DNA from: Arthrobacter sp. UKPF54-2
GTDB taxonomy: Bacteria; Actinomycetota; Actinomycetes; Actinomycetales; Micrococcaceae
Length of the DNA: 64,000 bases
Reading direction: 5' to 3'
Assembly (NCBI RefSeq): GCF_007858535.1
Contig: NZ_CP040174.1
Coordinates: forward strand, 1,488,001-1,552,000
Shown: one piece after another, positions 34,931-44,473 of the stretch
Numbering within the stretch: position 1 is the stretch's first letter
Layout of the letters: each line of letters begins with the position of its first letter
Position numbers and translations under genes: made by a program
Notes under the pieces: generated by a model
The model's database searches: none
Seen by the model: the letters and a program-made list of their open reading frames with translations, nothing else
What the model was told of the DNA's origin: nothing

Positions 34931-35281
34931 CTACGAGGCGGCCGGCAGGATGTTCTGGTTGCCGCGGAAGACGTTCCCCGGATCGAACTCGCGCTTTACC
35001 CGGGCCAGCCGGGCGTAGTTGTCTGCGCCGAAGGCCGCCTGGACGCGGTCCGCGCCCTCGTCCCCGACGAAGTTCAGCCACACGCCGCCGTTGGCGAAGG
35101 GGGCGATGTCCTGGAGGAACTTCCTCACCCAGGCCCTGGCCTGCTGCCCGCCCTCCGGTGTCTCCTCGATGCCGAAGGGGTGCGTGACCCACTTGGCGCC
35201 ACGGTTCTGCAGCGGGGTCTGGGCCGCGGCGGCTCCGGCCACCGCGCCGCCCCAACGGGCCACCAGCTGCTGGGAGTGCGT
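34931..35281 (-). pseudogene. C-terminal remnant of a BBE-type FAD-linked oxidase
   Basis: An open frame on the minus strand ends with the C-terminal BBE region of berberine-bridge-like oxidases: FANGGVWLNFVGDEGADRV, then FGADNYARLARVKREFDPGN and FRGNQNILPA. Only about 115 residues of a usual 450 remain. The FAD-binding N-terminal domain is missing and the 5' boundary abuts the molybdate operon. It is therefore a truncated gene, perhaps cut when the mod operon moved in. The exact breakpoint near 35281 is approximate. Confidence 0.6.
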
Positions 35282-35353
35282 CCGGCACGCGGGTTCCGGA
35301 GGATGAGGGTCTGTAGCGGCCAAATTGACGCAAATGCGGGTTAGAGTGAGCCC

Positions 35354-35764
35354 ATGACTCGTATTCGCGTTTCCGAGGCCGCCCGGTTCCTCGGCGTCAG
35401 CGACGACACCGTCCGCCGCTGGACCGAGAACGGCAGCCTGACCCCGCTCAAGGATGAGGCGGGCCGGCTCGCCGTCGACGGCCTGGAACTCGCCACCCTC
35501 GCCCGGGACCAGGCGAAACTGCCGGAGGACCCGGCCCGCGCCGGAAGCTCGGCCCGGAACCGCTTCGTCGGACTGGTCACCGCCATCACCGCGGACACCG
35601 TGATGGCCCAGGTGGAACTGCAGTGCGGGCCGTTCCGGGTGGTGTCCCTGATGAGCAGCGAAGCCGTCCGCGAACTCGGCCTGGAACTGGGCTCGGTGGC
35701 CACCGCCGTCGTCAAGGCCACCACGGTGATCATCGAAAGCCCGCACGGGAGGTCGCTGATATGA
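35354..35764 (+). CDS. HTH-TOBE molybdate-responsive regulator
   Basis: This 136-residue protein has an excisionase/MerR-type helix-turn-helix (RVSEAARFLGVSDDTVRRWT) followed by a TOBE domain from about residue 70 (RNRFVGLVTAITADTVMAQV, EAVRELGLELGSVATAVVKATTV). TOBE domains bind molybdate or tungstate, so this is the probable ModE-type regulator of the operon. A palindrome CGCA-AA-TGCG at 35329-35338 just upstream is a candidate operator. TAGAGT lies six bases before the ATG, suggesting a leaderless message. Its TGA overlaps the modA ATG. Confidence 0.82.
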   Translation: MTRIRVSEAARFLGVSDDTVRRWTENGSLTPLKDEAGRLAVDGLELATLARDQAKLPEDPARAGSSARNRFVGLVTAITADTVMAQVELQCGPFRVVSLMSSEAVRELGLELGSVATAVVKATTVIIESPHGRSLI

Positions 35765-36528
35765 GCCGGTTCCGCAGCGCCGCCGTAGTGCTGGCAACGG
35801 CCCTGGCGGCCGCGGTCTCCGGCTGCGCCGGCCCGGCCGGCGGGGGTGCGCCGGAGAAGGCCCTGACGGTGTTTGCGGCGGCCTCGCTGAAGGGGCCCTT
35901 CACGGCGCTGGCGAAGAAGTTTGAGGCCGGCCACCCCGGGACCAGTGTGACGCTGAGCTTCGCCGGCTCCGCCGACCTCGCCACCCAGCTTGGCCAGGGC
36001 GCCCCCGCGGACGTCTTCGCCTCCGCGGACCAGAAGAACATGGCCAAGGTCGCCGGCGCCGCCCTTGTGGAGGGTGCCCCCCAGGACTTCGCCAGCAACG
36101 TCCTGGCCATCGCCGTGCCACCCGCCAACCCGGCGAACATCGGCTCGTTCGCCGATCTGGCCAGGCCCGGGACCAAACTCGTAGCCTGTGCGCCCCAGGT
36201 TCCCTGCGGCGCCGCGGCCGCGACGATTGCGGCCAAGGCCGGTGTGGCACTGAAACCGGTCAGCGAGGAATCCGCCGTCACGGACGTCCTCGGCAAGGTC
36301 ACCTCGGGGGAGGCGGACGCCGGGCTGGTCTACGTCACCGATGTGCGGGCCGCCGCCGGCAAGGTCAAGGGGATCGACTTCCCAGAGTCCGCCTACGCCG
36401 TCAACAAGTACCCGATCGCCGCGCTGAAAGGCAGCAGCAACAAGGAGCTGGCCGCCGCCTTCGTTGGGCTGGTCACCGGAGCCGAGGGGCAGCAGCTCCT
36501 CACAGACGCCGGCTTCGGCCGCCCGTGA
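35761..36528 (+). CDS. modA: molybdate ABC transporter substrate-binding lipoprotein
   Basis: This 255-residue binding protein has a signal peptide with lipobox AVSGCAGPA. The family motifs [11 protein letters not shown] and [21 protein letters not shown] (its first 20 residues, [20 protein letters not shown]) are visible. The segment [16 protein letters not shown] near residue 180 is a strong ModA marker. ModA binds molybdate or tungstate outside the cell for import by ModBC. Its ATG overlaps the TOBE gene by four bases and its stop overlaps modB by four. Confidence 0.92.
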   Translation: MSRFRSAAVVLATALAAAVSGCAGPAGGGAPEKALTVFAAASLKGPFTALAKKFEAGHPGTSVTLSFAGSADLATQLGQGAPADVFASADQKNMAKVAGAALVEGAPQDFASNVLAIAVPPANPANIGSFADLARPGTKLVACAPQVPCGAAAATIAAKAGVALKPVSEESAVTDVLGKVTSGEADAGLVYVTDVRAAAGKVKGIDFPESAYAVNKYPIAALKGSSNKELAAAFVGLVTGAEGQQLLTDAGFGRP

Positions 36529-37373
36529 CGCGGCACGCCTACAGCGGCATCCCGCGCTGGGTGCTGGGCCTCGCCGCCACCGGGGCACTGTTTGTGCTGC
36601 TGCCGCTCGCGGCCATGGTGGCCCGGGTCAATTGGGCCCAGTTCCTGCCGCTCGTCACCTCGCAGGCCTCGCTCACCGCCCTGGGCCTCAGCCTGCGCAC
36701 CGCGGCGGCCAGCACCGTGCTGTGCGTTGTGCTCGGGGTTCCCCTGGCGCTGGTGCTGGCCCGGGGCGAATTCCGGGGCCAGCGGCTGCTGCGCTCCTTT
36801 GTGCTGCTGCCGCTGGTGCTGCCGCCGGTGGTGGGCGGCATCGCGCTGCTGTACACCTTCGGCCGGCAGGGCCTGCTGGGCCGGAGCCTTGAGGTGGCCG
36901 GCCTCCAGATCGCGTTCTCGACGACGGCGGTGGTGCTCGCGCAGACCTTTGTGGCGCTGCCGTTCCTCGTGGTGAGCCTGGAAGGTGCCCTGCGCTCCGC
37001 GGGCAGCCGGTACGAGGCCGTGGCGGCCACCCTCGGCGCCCGCCCCACCACGGTGCTGCGCCGCGTGACCCTGCCGCTGGTGCTGCCTGGCCTCGCCTCC
37101 GGCGCCGTGCTCTCCTTCGCCCGCAGCCTCGGTGAATTCGGGGCCACCCTCACCTTCGCCGGCAGCCTCCAGGGTGTCACCCGTACGCTGCCGCTGGAAA
37201 TCTACCTGCAGCGAGAGGCCGACGCCGACGCCGCCGTCGCGCTGTCGCTGCTGCTCGTTGCGGTGGCGGTCATCGTCGTCGGACTGAGCTACAGGAGTTC
37301 CTCGCCTGCCGGCCGCCCAGTCGGCAGCCCTGCTGCGGGCGGCCTTTCGGCGGCCGGGCGGGGGCGGGCATGA
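36525..37373 (+). CDS. modB: molybdate ABC transporter permease
   Basis: This 282-residue membrane protein has five to six helices. The EAA loop of ModB is present around [40 protein letters not shown] is a typical ModB signature. The GTG start at 36525 overlaps the modA stop, and the ModB stop overlaps modC, so the operon is translationally coupled. Confidence 0.92.
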   Translation: MTRHAYSGIPRWVLGLAATGALFVLLPLAAMVARVNWAQFLPLVTSQASLTALGLSLRTAAASTVLCVVLGVPLALVLARGEFRGQRLLRSFVLLPLVLPPVVGGIALLYTFGRQGLLGRSLEVAGLQIAFSTTAVVLAQTFVALPFLVVSLEGALRSAGSRYEAVAATLGARPTTVLRRVTLPLVLPGLASGAVLSFARSLGEFGATLTFAGSLQGVTRTLPLEIYLQREADADAAVALSLLLVAVAVIVVGLSYRSSSPAGRPVGSPAAGGLSAAGRGRA

Positions 37374-38419
37374 CGTTCACGTTCGACGCCGCCGTCGCCG
37401 CCCGCGGGTTCGACGTCGCGCTGGGCCTTGGGCCGGCGGAAAAGGTGGCGGTCCTCGGGCCGAACGGCGCCGGGAAGTCCACCCTGCTCTCGGTGGTGGC
37501 CGGCCTGGTGCGGCCCGATGCCGGCCGGGCGGAGCTGGACGGGCGGGTCCTCTTTGATCTGGGGCAGGGTCCGCAGGCATGGACCCCGCCGCACCGGCGC
37601 GGCACGGCCCTGCTGGCCCAGGAGCCGCTGCTGTTTCCGCATCTGAGCGCGCTCGAAAACGTCGCGTTCGGTCCCCGGAGCGCCGGTTCACCCCGGGCCC
37701 AGGCCAGGGAAACGGCCCGGCACTGGCTGGCCGAGGTCGACGCGGCGGACCTGGCCGGCCGCAGGCCCGCGGAACTCTCCGGCGGCCAGGCCCAGCGGGT
37801 GGCGGTGGCCCGGGCGCTAGCCGCCGACCCGGGACTGCTGCTGCTGGACGAGCCGATGGCCGCCCTGGACGTGCACGCGGCCCCGCTGCTGCGGCGGCTG
37901 CTCAAGCGCGTGCTGGCAGGGCGCCGGGCCATCATCGTGACGCACGACGTGCTCGATGCGTACATGCTGGCTGACCGGGTGGTCGTGCTGGAGGGCGGCA
38001 GGATCACCGAGGAGGGCCCCACCCGGGAGGTGCTTCAACGGCCGCGTAGCCGCTTCGCCGCGGGGCTGGCCGGGCTGAACCTTTTGGCCGGGACCGTCAC
38101 CACGGGCGGGCTCCGGACGGGCTCAGGCCAGGAACTGGCTGGCCGGTACGAGGATCCTCCGGTTCCGGGACTGAACGGCGTGGCGGCCTTTCCGCCGTCG
38201 GCTGTCTCCGTGTTCCTGGACGAGGCGCATGGCAGTCCTCGGAACTCCTTTCCGGTGACGGTGACCGACCTGGAGCCGCACGGCGACCAGATCCGGGTGC
38301 GGGCCGGGGAGCTGTCCGCGGACGTGACGCCCGCGGCGTCGGCGGATCTGGGCCTGGCACCCGGGGTACGCGTCTACTTTGTGGTCAAGGCGGCCGCGGT
38401 ATCGATCTACCCGGCCTAG
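37370..38419 (+). CDS. modC: molybdate ABC transporter ATPase
   Basis: This 349-residue ATPase has Walker [10 protein letters not shown], signature [15 protein letters not shown], Walker B LLLLDEP and switch [17 protein letters not shown]-terminal MOP/TOBE-like domain follows residue 250. ModC binds ModB to drive molybdate uptake. The sequence between helix-coupling strands is somewhat short but complete. It is the last gene of the operon. Confidence 0.92.
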   Translation: MTFTFDAAVAARGFDVALGLGPAEKVAVLGPNGAGKSTLLSVVAGLVRPDAGRAELDGRVLFDLGQGPQAWTPPHRRGTALLAQEPLLFPHLSALENVAFGPRSAGSPRAQARETARHWLAEVDAADLAGRRPAELSGGQAQRVAVARALAADPGLLLLDEPMAALDVHAAPLLRRLLKRVLAGRRAIIVTHDVLDAYMLADRVVVLEGGRITEEGPTREVLQRPRSRFAAGLAGLNLLAGTVTTGGLRTGSGQELAGRYEDPPVPGLNGVAAFPPSAVSVFLDEAHGSPRNSFPVTVTDLEPHGDQIRVRAGELSADVTPAASADLGLAPGVRVYFVVKAAAVSIYPA

Positions 38420-38456
38420 GGTGGAGGGAAGCCTGCCCCGCAACCAAAGGAATCAC

Positions 38457-39539
38457 GTGCACAACAGCTCAGCCCCGGCCCATGGACGCACCGCCCTGGT
38501 GGTCGGAGCCAGCGGCATCGCCGGGTCCGCCCTCGTCACCCTCCTCGCCGAGAGGGGCTGGGAGGTGCTGGCGCTGACCCGCGGCGGGGTTTCGCAGCCC
38601 GGGGTCCGGTCCATCAGCGCCGACCTCACCTCACCGGGGAGCCTCGCGGCTGCCCTCGCCGGCGAAAAATCGACGCACGTGTTCTTTACCGCGTGGTCGC
38701 GGCAGGACACGGAACGGGAAAACATCGAGGTCAACGCCGCGCTGCTGCGGAACCTGCTCAACGCCCTGCACCACAGCCCCGTGGAACATGTGGCCCTGAT
38801 GACCGGCCTGAAGCACTATCTGGGCCCGTTTGAGGCCTACGCCGCCGGGGAAATGCCGGACACGCCCTTCCACGAGGAGGAACCCCGGCTACCGGTTCCC
38901 AACTTCTACTACGCCCAGGAAGACGTCCTGTGGGCCGCGGCCGAACGCCAGGGGTTCAGCTGGTCGGTCCACCGCGCCCACACGGTCATTGGCCACGCGG
39001 TGGGCAACGCCATGAACATGGGGCTCACACTGGCGGTGCAGGCGTCGATCTGCAAGGAGCTGAACCGGCCATTCGTCTTCCCCGGCTCGGAGACGCAGTG
39101 GAACAGCCTCACCGACATGACGGACAGCGGACTGCTGGCAGAACACATGCTCTGGGCGGCGACGGCGGAGGCGGCGGGCGATCAGGCATACAACATCGTC
39201 AACGGAGATGTCTTCCGCTGGCGCTGGATGTGGCCGCGCCTTGCAGCTTACTTCGGCGTTGACGCCGTCGGTTTTGAGAGCGAACCAAGGCCGCTGGAAG
39301 TGCAGATGCGGGGCATGGAAACGGGGTGGGCGGACATGGCTGCCCGGCACGGACTGGCCGAACCGGACCTCGCGCGCGTCTCCTCGTGGTGGCACACCGA
39401 CGGCGACCTGGGACGCAACATCGAGGTGCTGGCCGACATGAGCAAAAGCCGCCTCGCGGGCTTCGCCGGGTACCGCCGAACCCTGGACTCCTTCACTCAG
39501 CTGTTCGACCGTCTCCGGGCGGACCGACTGATCCCGTAG
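38457..39539 (+). CDS. PRISE-like extended SDR oxidoreductase
   Basis: This 360-residue protein begins with a Rossmann motif VVGASGIAGSALVTLL. It has AWSRQDTERENIEVNAALLR and then ALMTGLKHYLGPFEAYAAGE, similar to progesterone-5-beta-reductase/iridoid-synthase-like proteins. The family reduces enone or related substrates with NAD(P)H. The active-site tyrosine is probably in NFYYAQEDVLW. GTG 38457 is chosen for AAAGGA five bases upstream. The natural substrate is unknown. Confidence 0.82.
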   Translation: MHNSSAPAHGRTALVVGASGIAGSALVTLLAERGWEVLALTRGGVSQPGVRSISADLTSPGSLAAALAGEKSTHVFFTAWSRQDTERENIEVNAALLRNLLNALHHSPVEHVALMTGLKHYLGPFEAYAAGEMPDTPFHEEEPRLPVPNFYYAQEDVLWAAAERQGFSWSVHRAHTVIGHAVGNAMNMGLTLAVQASICKELNRPFVFPGSETQWNSLTDMTDSGLLAEHMLWAATAEAAGDQAYNIVNGDVFRWRWMWPRLAAYFGVDAVGFESEPRPLEVQMRGMETGWADMAARHGLAEPDLARVSSWWHTDGDLGRNIEVLADMSKSRLAGFAGYRRTLDSFTQLFDRLRADRLIP

Positions 39540-39558
39540 CTGCCGGCTGCGGGGCCGT

Positions 39559-40077
39559 TTACCCGGGTTGGGTTTCCTGGTCCTTGTTGCCCTGGGCCTT
39601 GTTCCGCACCGGGTGCTGGCTGACGATCGAGACGCGGTTGAAGGCGTTCATGGTGATGGCGAGCCAGCTGATCGCGGAGAACTCGGTGTCGGTGAGGTGC
39701 CTGCGCGCCCGGCCTCCTTCGTGCTCGCGGGCCTCGGCATCGGAGATGTTGGTGATCGCTTCGGCGAGGGTCAGGGCGGCCCGTTCCCTTTCGCTGAAAA
39801 GGTTGGTGTCGCGCCAGGCCGGGAGTACAGCCAGGCGCTGGGCTGATTCACCGTTCTTGACCGCGTCGCCCACGTGCAGGTCGAGGCAGAAGGCGCAGCC
39901 GTTGATTTGCGAGATGCGGACGTTCAGCAGCTCGATCAGCGCCTGGTCCAGCCCTGCCTCCTCCGCGGCTTCCTTGGCTTTCAGGCCGAGGCCATTAAGC
40001 GCACGCCACGCGGCGGGGTGCGCCTTGTCCAGGAAAACGCTTCGGGTGCTGTGCTCGGGTGCCGGAGTCTCATCCAT
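39559..40077 (-). CDS. carboxymuconolactone decarboxylase family (AhpD-like) protein
   Basis: This 172-residue protein has the AhpD/CMD helical core with the active-site pair in NGCAFCLDLH and ALTLAEAITNI. CxxC plus histidine points to an alkylhydroperoxidase-like peroxidase function. ATG 40077 is chosen: the upstream Arg/Trp-rich extension is unlike the family and runs through the promoter area. A set of TTGTCA/TGACAA half-sites lies just upstream, suggesting a redox- or TetR-type switch. Confidence 0.85.
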   Translation of the reverse strand: MDETPAPEHSTRSVFLDKAHPAAWRALNGLGLKAKEAAEEAGLDQALIELLNVRISQINGCAFCLDLHVGDAVKNGESAQRLAVLPAWRDTNLFSERERAALTLAEAITNISDAEAREHEGGRARRHLTDTEFSAISWLAITMNAFNRVSIVSQHPVRNKAQGNKDQETQPG

Positions 40078-40123
40078 GAGTCCCAGATTACAGAGGTCCG
40101 GCCACCCTTGCCCGCGCGGCATG

Positions 40124-40149
40124 TGACAAAGTTGTCAAATGTGTGACAA
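40124..40149. promoter_or_regulatory. TTGTCA/TGACAA operator cluster
   Basis: Three half-sites stand in a row: TGACAA (40124), TTGTCA (40132) and TGACAA (40144). The last two form a palindrome with a six-base spacer. The cluster lies 47-72 bases upstream of the CMD-family start. A -35-like TTGACA is part of it on the minus strand, so repression by occlusion is plausible. Confidence 0.45.
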
Positions 40150-40234
40150 GCTTTACTCATAGCCGTTATTCGATCCGGTGGTCGGTTCCTTGGGGGAGCC
40201 GACCGCCGGGTCGCGTCTCTAAGCCGGCGCGCCT

Positions 40235-41221
40235 TCAGGACGGCGCGCACGCAATGTGGGCCAGTCGCGAACCGGCCGCCACCATGGCATCAGCGTCGCT
40301 GGCCACGATCACGCCCGTAAAGTTGTCCGCGTAGTCGCCGAGGTCCTCGTGGATGGAACCGACGACGGCGTAGACCGGCGTGGTGCCGCTCCGTGCCAGG
40401 ATGGCGGCAATGATCTTGCCCTGGCCCGTCTGGGAGTCCAGCCGGCCCTCGCCCACCACCACCGCGCTGCTGGCGGCGGCGTGCGCGTCGAAGCCGAGCA
40501 GGTCCAGGACGTGGTCCGCGCCGGACACCAGCCGGGCGCCGTATTTCGCCCACATGCCACCGGAGAAGCCGCCGGCGGCCCCGGTGCGGTCCACCGGGCG
40601 GGGATCGCGCCCCAGTTCCCGAACAAACCCGTCCGCCAGGGCGTCGAGGCGCCGCGTGAGGGCCTCCACCGTGGCGGGGTCGGCGCCCTTCTGCGGGCCG
40701 AAGACCCGGGCGGCGTCGGCGAAGCGGGTCGTCACGTCGCTGAGGACCACCACCTCGGCGCCGTCGAGGCCGCCGCGTTCCTCAATCGCGGCGATGGCCC
40801 CCGCCCCGCCGTCGGTGGTGGCGGAGCCGCCGGCGGCCACCAGCAGGAGCCGCGCCCCGAGCCGGACGGCTTCCGCCATCATCACCCCGGTGCCGTAGGT
40901 GCTGGCCCGGACGGGGTCCCGGTCCCCGGCGGTGGGCAGGTTCAGTCCGCTGGCAAAGGCGAGCTCGATGACGGCGGTGCCGTCCGGCGCCAGCGCGACC
41001 ACGGCGTCGACGTCGTCGCCCCAGGGGCCCACCGTGCGGACCCGCACGGGCCGGGCGTCGAGTCCCCGGACCAGCACCTCGAAGGTTCCCTCGCCGCCGT
41101 CGGCCACGGGAAGTTCGACGGCGGACGCCCCGGCAACCCGGATTCCGGCGGCGATGTGGGCGGCGACGTCGGCGGCCGTGAAGGTGCCCTTGAAGCTGTC
41201 CGGGGCGACGAGGATGCTCAC
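40235..41221 (-). CDS. glycerate kinase (DSFKGT type)
   Basis: This protein has about 328 residues and opens with the GlxK-type signature LVAPDSFKGTFTAADVAAHI. The active-site region includes VADGGEGTFEVLV and LLLVAAGGSATTDGGAGAI. ATP-dependent phosphorylation of D-glycerate is the family reaction. GTG 41221 is chosen because it follows four bases after the stop of the BKACE gene and fits the family start VSILVAPDS. In this operon it would phosphorylate glycerate freed by the upstream cleavage enzyme. Confidence 0.9.
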   Translation of the reverse strand: MSILVAPDSFKGTFTAADVAAHIAAGIRVAGASAVELPVADGGEGTFEVLVRGLDARPVRVRTVGPWGDDVDAVVALAPDGTAVIELAFASGLNLPTAGDRDPVRASTYGTGVMMAEAVRLGARLLLVAAGGSATTDGGAGAIAAIEERGGLDGAEVVVLSDVTTRFADAARVFGPQKGADPATVEALTRRLDALADGFVRELGRDPRPVDRTGAAGGFSGGMWAKYGARLVSGADHVLDLLGFDAHAAASSAVVVGEGRLDSQTGQGKIIAAILARSGTTPVYAVVGSIHEDLGDYADNFTGVIVASDADAMVAAGSRLAHIACAPS

Positions 41222-41225
41222 CGGC

Positions 41226-42158
41226 CTAGAATCCCACCTTGTCGCGGCCCTTGAGCTGCAGCATTTCGCGGGCTTCATCGGGGGTGGCGATCTCGAAGTT
41301 CAGCGCCTCGAGGATGGTGCGGATCCGGGTGACCTGCTGGGCGTTGGAGGTGGCGAGCTGGCCGGGGCCGATCCAGAGTGAGTCCTCCAAGCCCACGCGG
41401 ACGTGGGAGCCCATGGCCGCGCCGATCGTGGCGAGCGGCATCTGGTTCTTGCCGGCGCCCAGGATGGACCACTGATAGTCGTCGCCCAGCAGCCGGTCTG
41501 CGGTGCGGCGCATGTGCATCAGGTCTTCGGGGTGGGCGCCGATCCCGCCGAGCAGGCCGAAGACGGACTGCACGAACAGCGGGCCGCGGGCCAGGCCGCG
41601 CGCGTGGAAGTGGGCCAGGTTGTTCAGGTGCGAGATGTCGTAGCACTCGAACTCGAACCGGGTGCCGTTCTCGTTGCCGATGCCGAGGATGGTCTCGATG
41701 TCCTGGAAGGTGTTCTTAAAGACCAGATCGCGGCTCTTCTCGAGGCCCTCGCGCTCCCACTCGTGGCCGAACTCCGTGAACCGGTCCAGCATCGGGTACA
41801 GGCCGAAGTTCATCGAGCCCATGTTCAGGGAGGCCAGCTCGGGCTTGAACAGGGCGGCCGGCTGCATCCGCTCCTCCACGCTCATGTGCGGGGAGCCGCC
41901 GGTGGTGATGTTGATGACGGCGTCAGTGTTGCGCTTGAGCTTGTCCAGGATCGGGGCGAAGTGCTCCGGGTCCTGGGAGGGCCGGCCGTCCTTGGGGTCG
42001 CGGGCGTGCATGTGCACAATCGCGGCGCCGGCCTCGGCGGCGCCGATCGCGGCGTCGGCGATCTCGTCCGGGGAGACCGGCAGGTGCGGGGACATGGACG
42101 GGGTATGGATGGCGCCGGTGACGGCGCTGGTGATGATGACTTTGCGTGCGGCAGCCAT
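41226..42158 (-). CDS. beta-keto acid cleavage enzyme (BKACE, DUF849)
   Basis: This 310-residue TIM-barrel enzyme has the zinc-binding VHMHARD motif near residue 50 and the family opening VIITSAVTGAIHTPSMSP. BKACE enzymes condense a beta-keto acid with acetyl-CoA to give acetoacetate and a new acyl-CoA. Other conserved segments are NITTGGSPHMSVEERM and GARFWIM-independent SLNMGSMNFG. Its neighbours are a beta-position SDR and glycerate kinase, so the substrate is probably a four- to five-carbon sugar-acid beta-keto derivative. Confidence 0.88.
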   Translation of the reverse strand: MAAARKVIITSAVTGAIHTPSMSPHLPVSPDEIADAAIGAAEAGAAIVHMHARDPKDGRPSQDPEHFAPILDKLKRNTDAVINITTGGSPHMSVEERMQPAALFKPELASLNMGSMNFGLYPMLDRFTEFGHEWEREGLEKSRDLVFKNTFQDIETILGIGNENGTRFEFECYDISHLNNLAHFHARGLARGPLFVQSVFGLLGGIGAHPEDLMHMRRTADRLLGDDYQWSILGAGKNQMPLATIGAAMGSHVRVGLEDSLWIGPGQLATSNAQQVTRIRTILEALNFEIATPDEAREMLQLKGRDKVGF

Positions 42159-42178
42159 GGGGGCAGCTCCTTCGGGGC

Positions 42179-42943
42179 TCAGTAAAGCTTTTCGGTGTTG
42201 CCGTCGACGGCGAGGGCCTGGCCGTTGACGTTGCGGGCGAGGTCGCTCGCGGCGAAGGCGGCCATGTTCGCGATGTCCTCGGCCTCGATCAGCCGGCCCA
42301 GGGACGACTGGTTGTGGTATAGCTCGGAGACCTGCTCGGCCGGCAGGTCCAGCATCTGCGCTTTGGCGGCGATGACGGCGTCGATCCGGGGGCCGTTGAC
42401 GGCACCGGGGCAGATCGCGTTGACCCGGATCCGGTCAGGACCCAGCTCGATCGCGAGGGTCTTGGTCAGCCCGATCACGGCCCACTTGGACGCCGAATAG
42501 GCGCTGCGCCCGGCCATGCCAAGCCGGCCGGCCGCGGAGGAGAGGTTCACGATCGAGGCGCCGGTGCCCTGGCGGAGCAGGGGCAGGGCGTGCTTGATGC
42601 AATAGAACTGGCCGTGGATGTTGACGTCGAAGGTGGCCTTCCAGGCGGCGGCGTCGAGGGTCTCCAGCGGGCCGGTGGGCCCGGCGATGCCGGCGTTGTT
42701 GACCAGCACGTCCAGGCCGCCGAGTTTCTCGGCCACCGTGGCCATGAGTTCGCGGACCTGGGCCTCGTCGGAGACGTCGCTGACCGCGGCCGCGAGGCCG
42801 TTGACGCGGGCCTTTTCGACGGCGTCGGGGTCAATGTCGGTGACGAAGACGGCGGCGCCGAGTTCCTGGAACTTCTTGGCGATGGCCAAGCCGATGCCGT
42901 TGGCGCCGGCGGTCACCAGGACGCGCTTTGCGGTGAAATCCAT
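42179..42943 (-). CDS. SDR-family dehydrogenase
   Basis: This 254-residue protein has the classical SDR motifs: cofactor site TAGANGIGLAI, NNAG in VLVNNAGIAGP, catalytic Ser in IVNLSSAAG and YxxxK in YSASKWAVIG. The preferred cofactor is NAD, judged from the acidic residue in VTDIDPD after strand 2. In this operon it probably oxidises the hydroxy acid to the beta-keto acid used by the BKACE. ATG 42943 has AAGGA seven bases upstream. Confidence 0.9.
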   Translation of the reverse strand: MDFTAKRVLVTAGANGIGLAIAKKFQELGAAVFVTDIDPDAVEKARVNGLAAAVSDVSDEAQVRELMATVAEKLGGLDVLVNNAGIAGPTGPLETLDAAAWKATFDVNIHGQFYCIKHALPLLRQGTGASIVNLSSAAGRLGMAGRSAYSASKWAVIGLTKTLAIELGPDRIRVNAICPGAVNGPRIDAVIAAKAQMLDLPAEQVSELYHNQSSLGRLIEAEDIANMAAFAASDLARNVNGQALAVDGNTEKLY

Positions 42944-43026
42944 GGGGTAGTCCTTGCTGTGGTGGTTCGGGGTGCCGCTCCGCCGGCGCGCAGGGCGCCG
43001 GCGGAGCGGCAGGGGTGGCGGAGGCC

Positions 43027-44346
43027 CTAGTGGGCGGCCGGAACGCCGTCGGGCTTTTCCGTGCCGCGCTTGAGCATGAGCGAGAGCAGCGCGCCGAGGA
43101 TGCACATGCCCACGATGAACCAGAGCCCGGAGAGCTTGGAGCCGGTGGCATCCTGCATCATGCCCATCACGTACGGGCCGAGGAAGCCGCCGCAGAGGCC
43201 GATGGTGTTGACGAAGGCGATGCCGCCGGCGAGGGCGGCTCCGGTGAGCCGGGTGGCCGGGTAGGTGAAGAGGATCGGCTGCAGGGCGAAGAAGTTGAAG
43301 GCCGCGAGGCAGAAGCCGATCATGCCCAGGAGGGGACCGCCGACGGCGCCGAGGGCGAAGCCGGAGACGATGCCGATCATCGTTCCCGTGACCAGCAGGC
43401 GGGAGCGCCGGCCGTCGGTGGCGAACCGGGGAATCAGCAGGGCGCCGGCGGCGGAGAAGATCCACGGGATGGCCGTCAGGAGGCCGATCTGCAGCGGGTT
43501 GAGCTTGCCGTACGTGCCGATGATCGACGGGAGGAAGTAGGACAGGGCGTACACGGCGATCTGGTGGGTGAAGTAGATACCGACCACCAGGAGGATCTGC
43601 TTGTCCTTGAGGATGTCGCGGAGGCGGTGGTTGCCGGACGCTTCAGCGCCGGCCTTCTCCTCGGCGGCGATGCGGGCCTCGAGGTCCGTGGCTTCCTCGG
43701 CGGTGAGGAACTTGGCCTGGGTGGGACGGTCCGGGAGCTTCTTCCAGACGACGTAGGCCAGGAGGCAGGCGGGCAGGCCCTCGATGATGAACATCCACTG
43801 CCAGCCGTGCAGGCCGCCGAAGCCGTCCAGGGTCAGCAGCAGTCCGCCCAGCGGTGCGCCGACAATGTTGGCGATGGAGACGCCCAGCAGGAACATGCCG
43901 TTGGCCTTGGCGCGGTCTTTCACAACGAACCACTGGGTCAGGAAGTACATCACGCCGGGGAAGAGCCCGGCCTCGGCGACGCCGAGCAGCATCCGCATGA
44001 TGTAGAAGGACCATTCGCCCTGCACGAAGGCCATGCAGGCGGAGATGATGCCCCAGGTGATCATGATCCGCATGATCCAGAAGCGCGCGCCGACCTTGTG
44101 CATGATCAGGTTGGACGGGATCTCGGAGAGGGCATAGGTCAGGAAGAACAGGCCGGCGCCGATGCCGTAGGCGGTGGCGGAGATACCGAGGTCAATCTCC
44201 AGGCGGTCCTTGGCCATACCGATGTTGGTGCGGTCCAGGAACGCCATGATGTAGGCGCCGATCAGCAGCGGCATAACGCGGCGGAGGATCACGCCGTTTA
44301 TTTCCTGCGGTGTACGCATCTTCGTTGGTGCGGATACAACTGACAT
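43027..44346 (-). CDS. MFS transporter, anion:cation symporter family
   Basis: This 439-residue transporter has 12 helices. The opening RRVMPLLIGAYIMAFLDRTN and AKDRLEIDLGIS, plus EIPSNLIMHKVGARFWIMR, match the ACS family that imports sugar acids and other organic anions. It is the second gene of the catabolic operon and likely supplies its substrate. It lies 127 bases downstream of the lacI gene. Confidence 0.9.
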   Translation of the reverse strand: MSVVSAPTKMRTPQEINGVILRRVMPLLIGAYIMAFLDRTNIGMAKDRLEIDLGISATAYGIGAGLFFLTYALSEIPSNLIMHKVGARFWIMRIMITWGIISACMAFVQGEWSFYIMRMLLGVAEAGLFPGVMYFLTQWFVVKDRAKANGMFLLGVSIANIVGAPLGGLLLTLDGFGGLHGWQWMFIIEGLPACLLAYVVWKKLPDRPTQAKFLTAEEATDLEARIAAEEKAGAEASGNHRLRDILKDKQILLVVGIYFTHQIAVYALSYFLPSIIGTYGKLNPLQIGLLTAIPWIFSAAGALLIPRFATDGRRSRLLVTGTMIGIVSGFALGAVGGPLLGMIGFCLAAFNFFALQPILFTYPATRLTGAALAGGIAFVNTIGLCGGFLGPYVMGMMQDATGSKLSGLWFIVGMCILGALLSLMLKRGTEKPDGVPAAH

Positions 44347-44473
44347 GGGTCTTCGTCCTTGAATTGGGTCAGGGTTGATGGTCAGGGTGGCAGCGGGCAG
44401 CGCGGTGGAAGCCCTTGACGCAGCGGATGCGCTTGGTGCTGGTGTTTAGGGTGGTGCGGGGTGGTGCGGGGTG

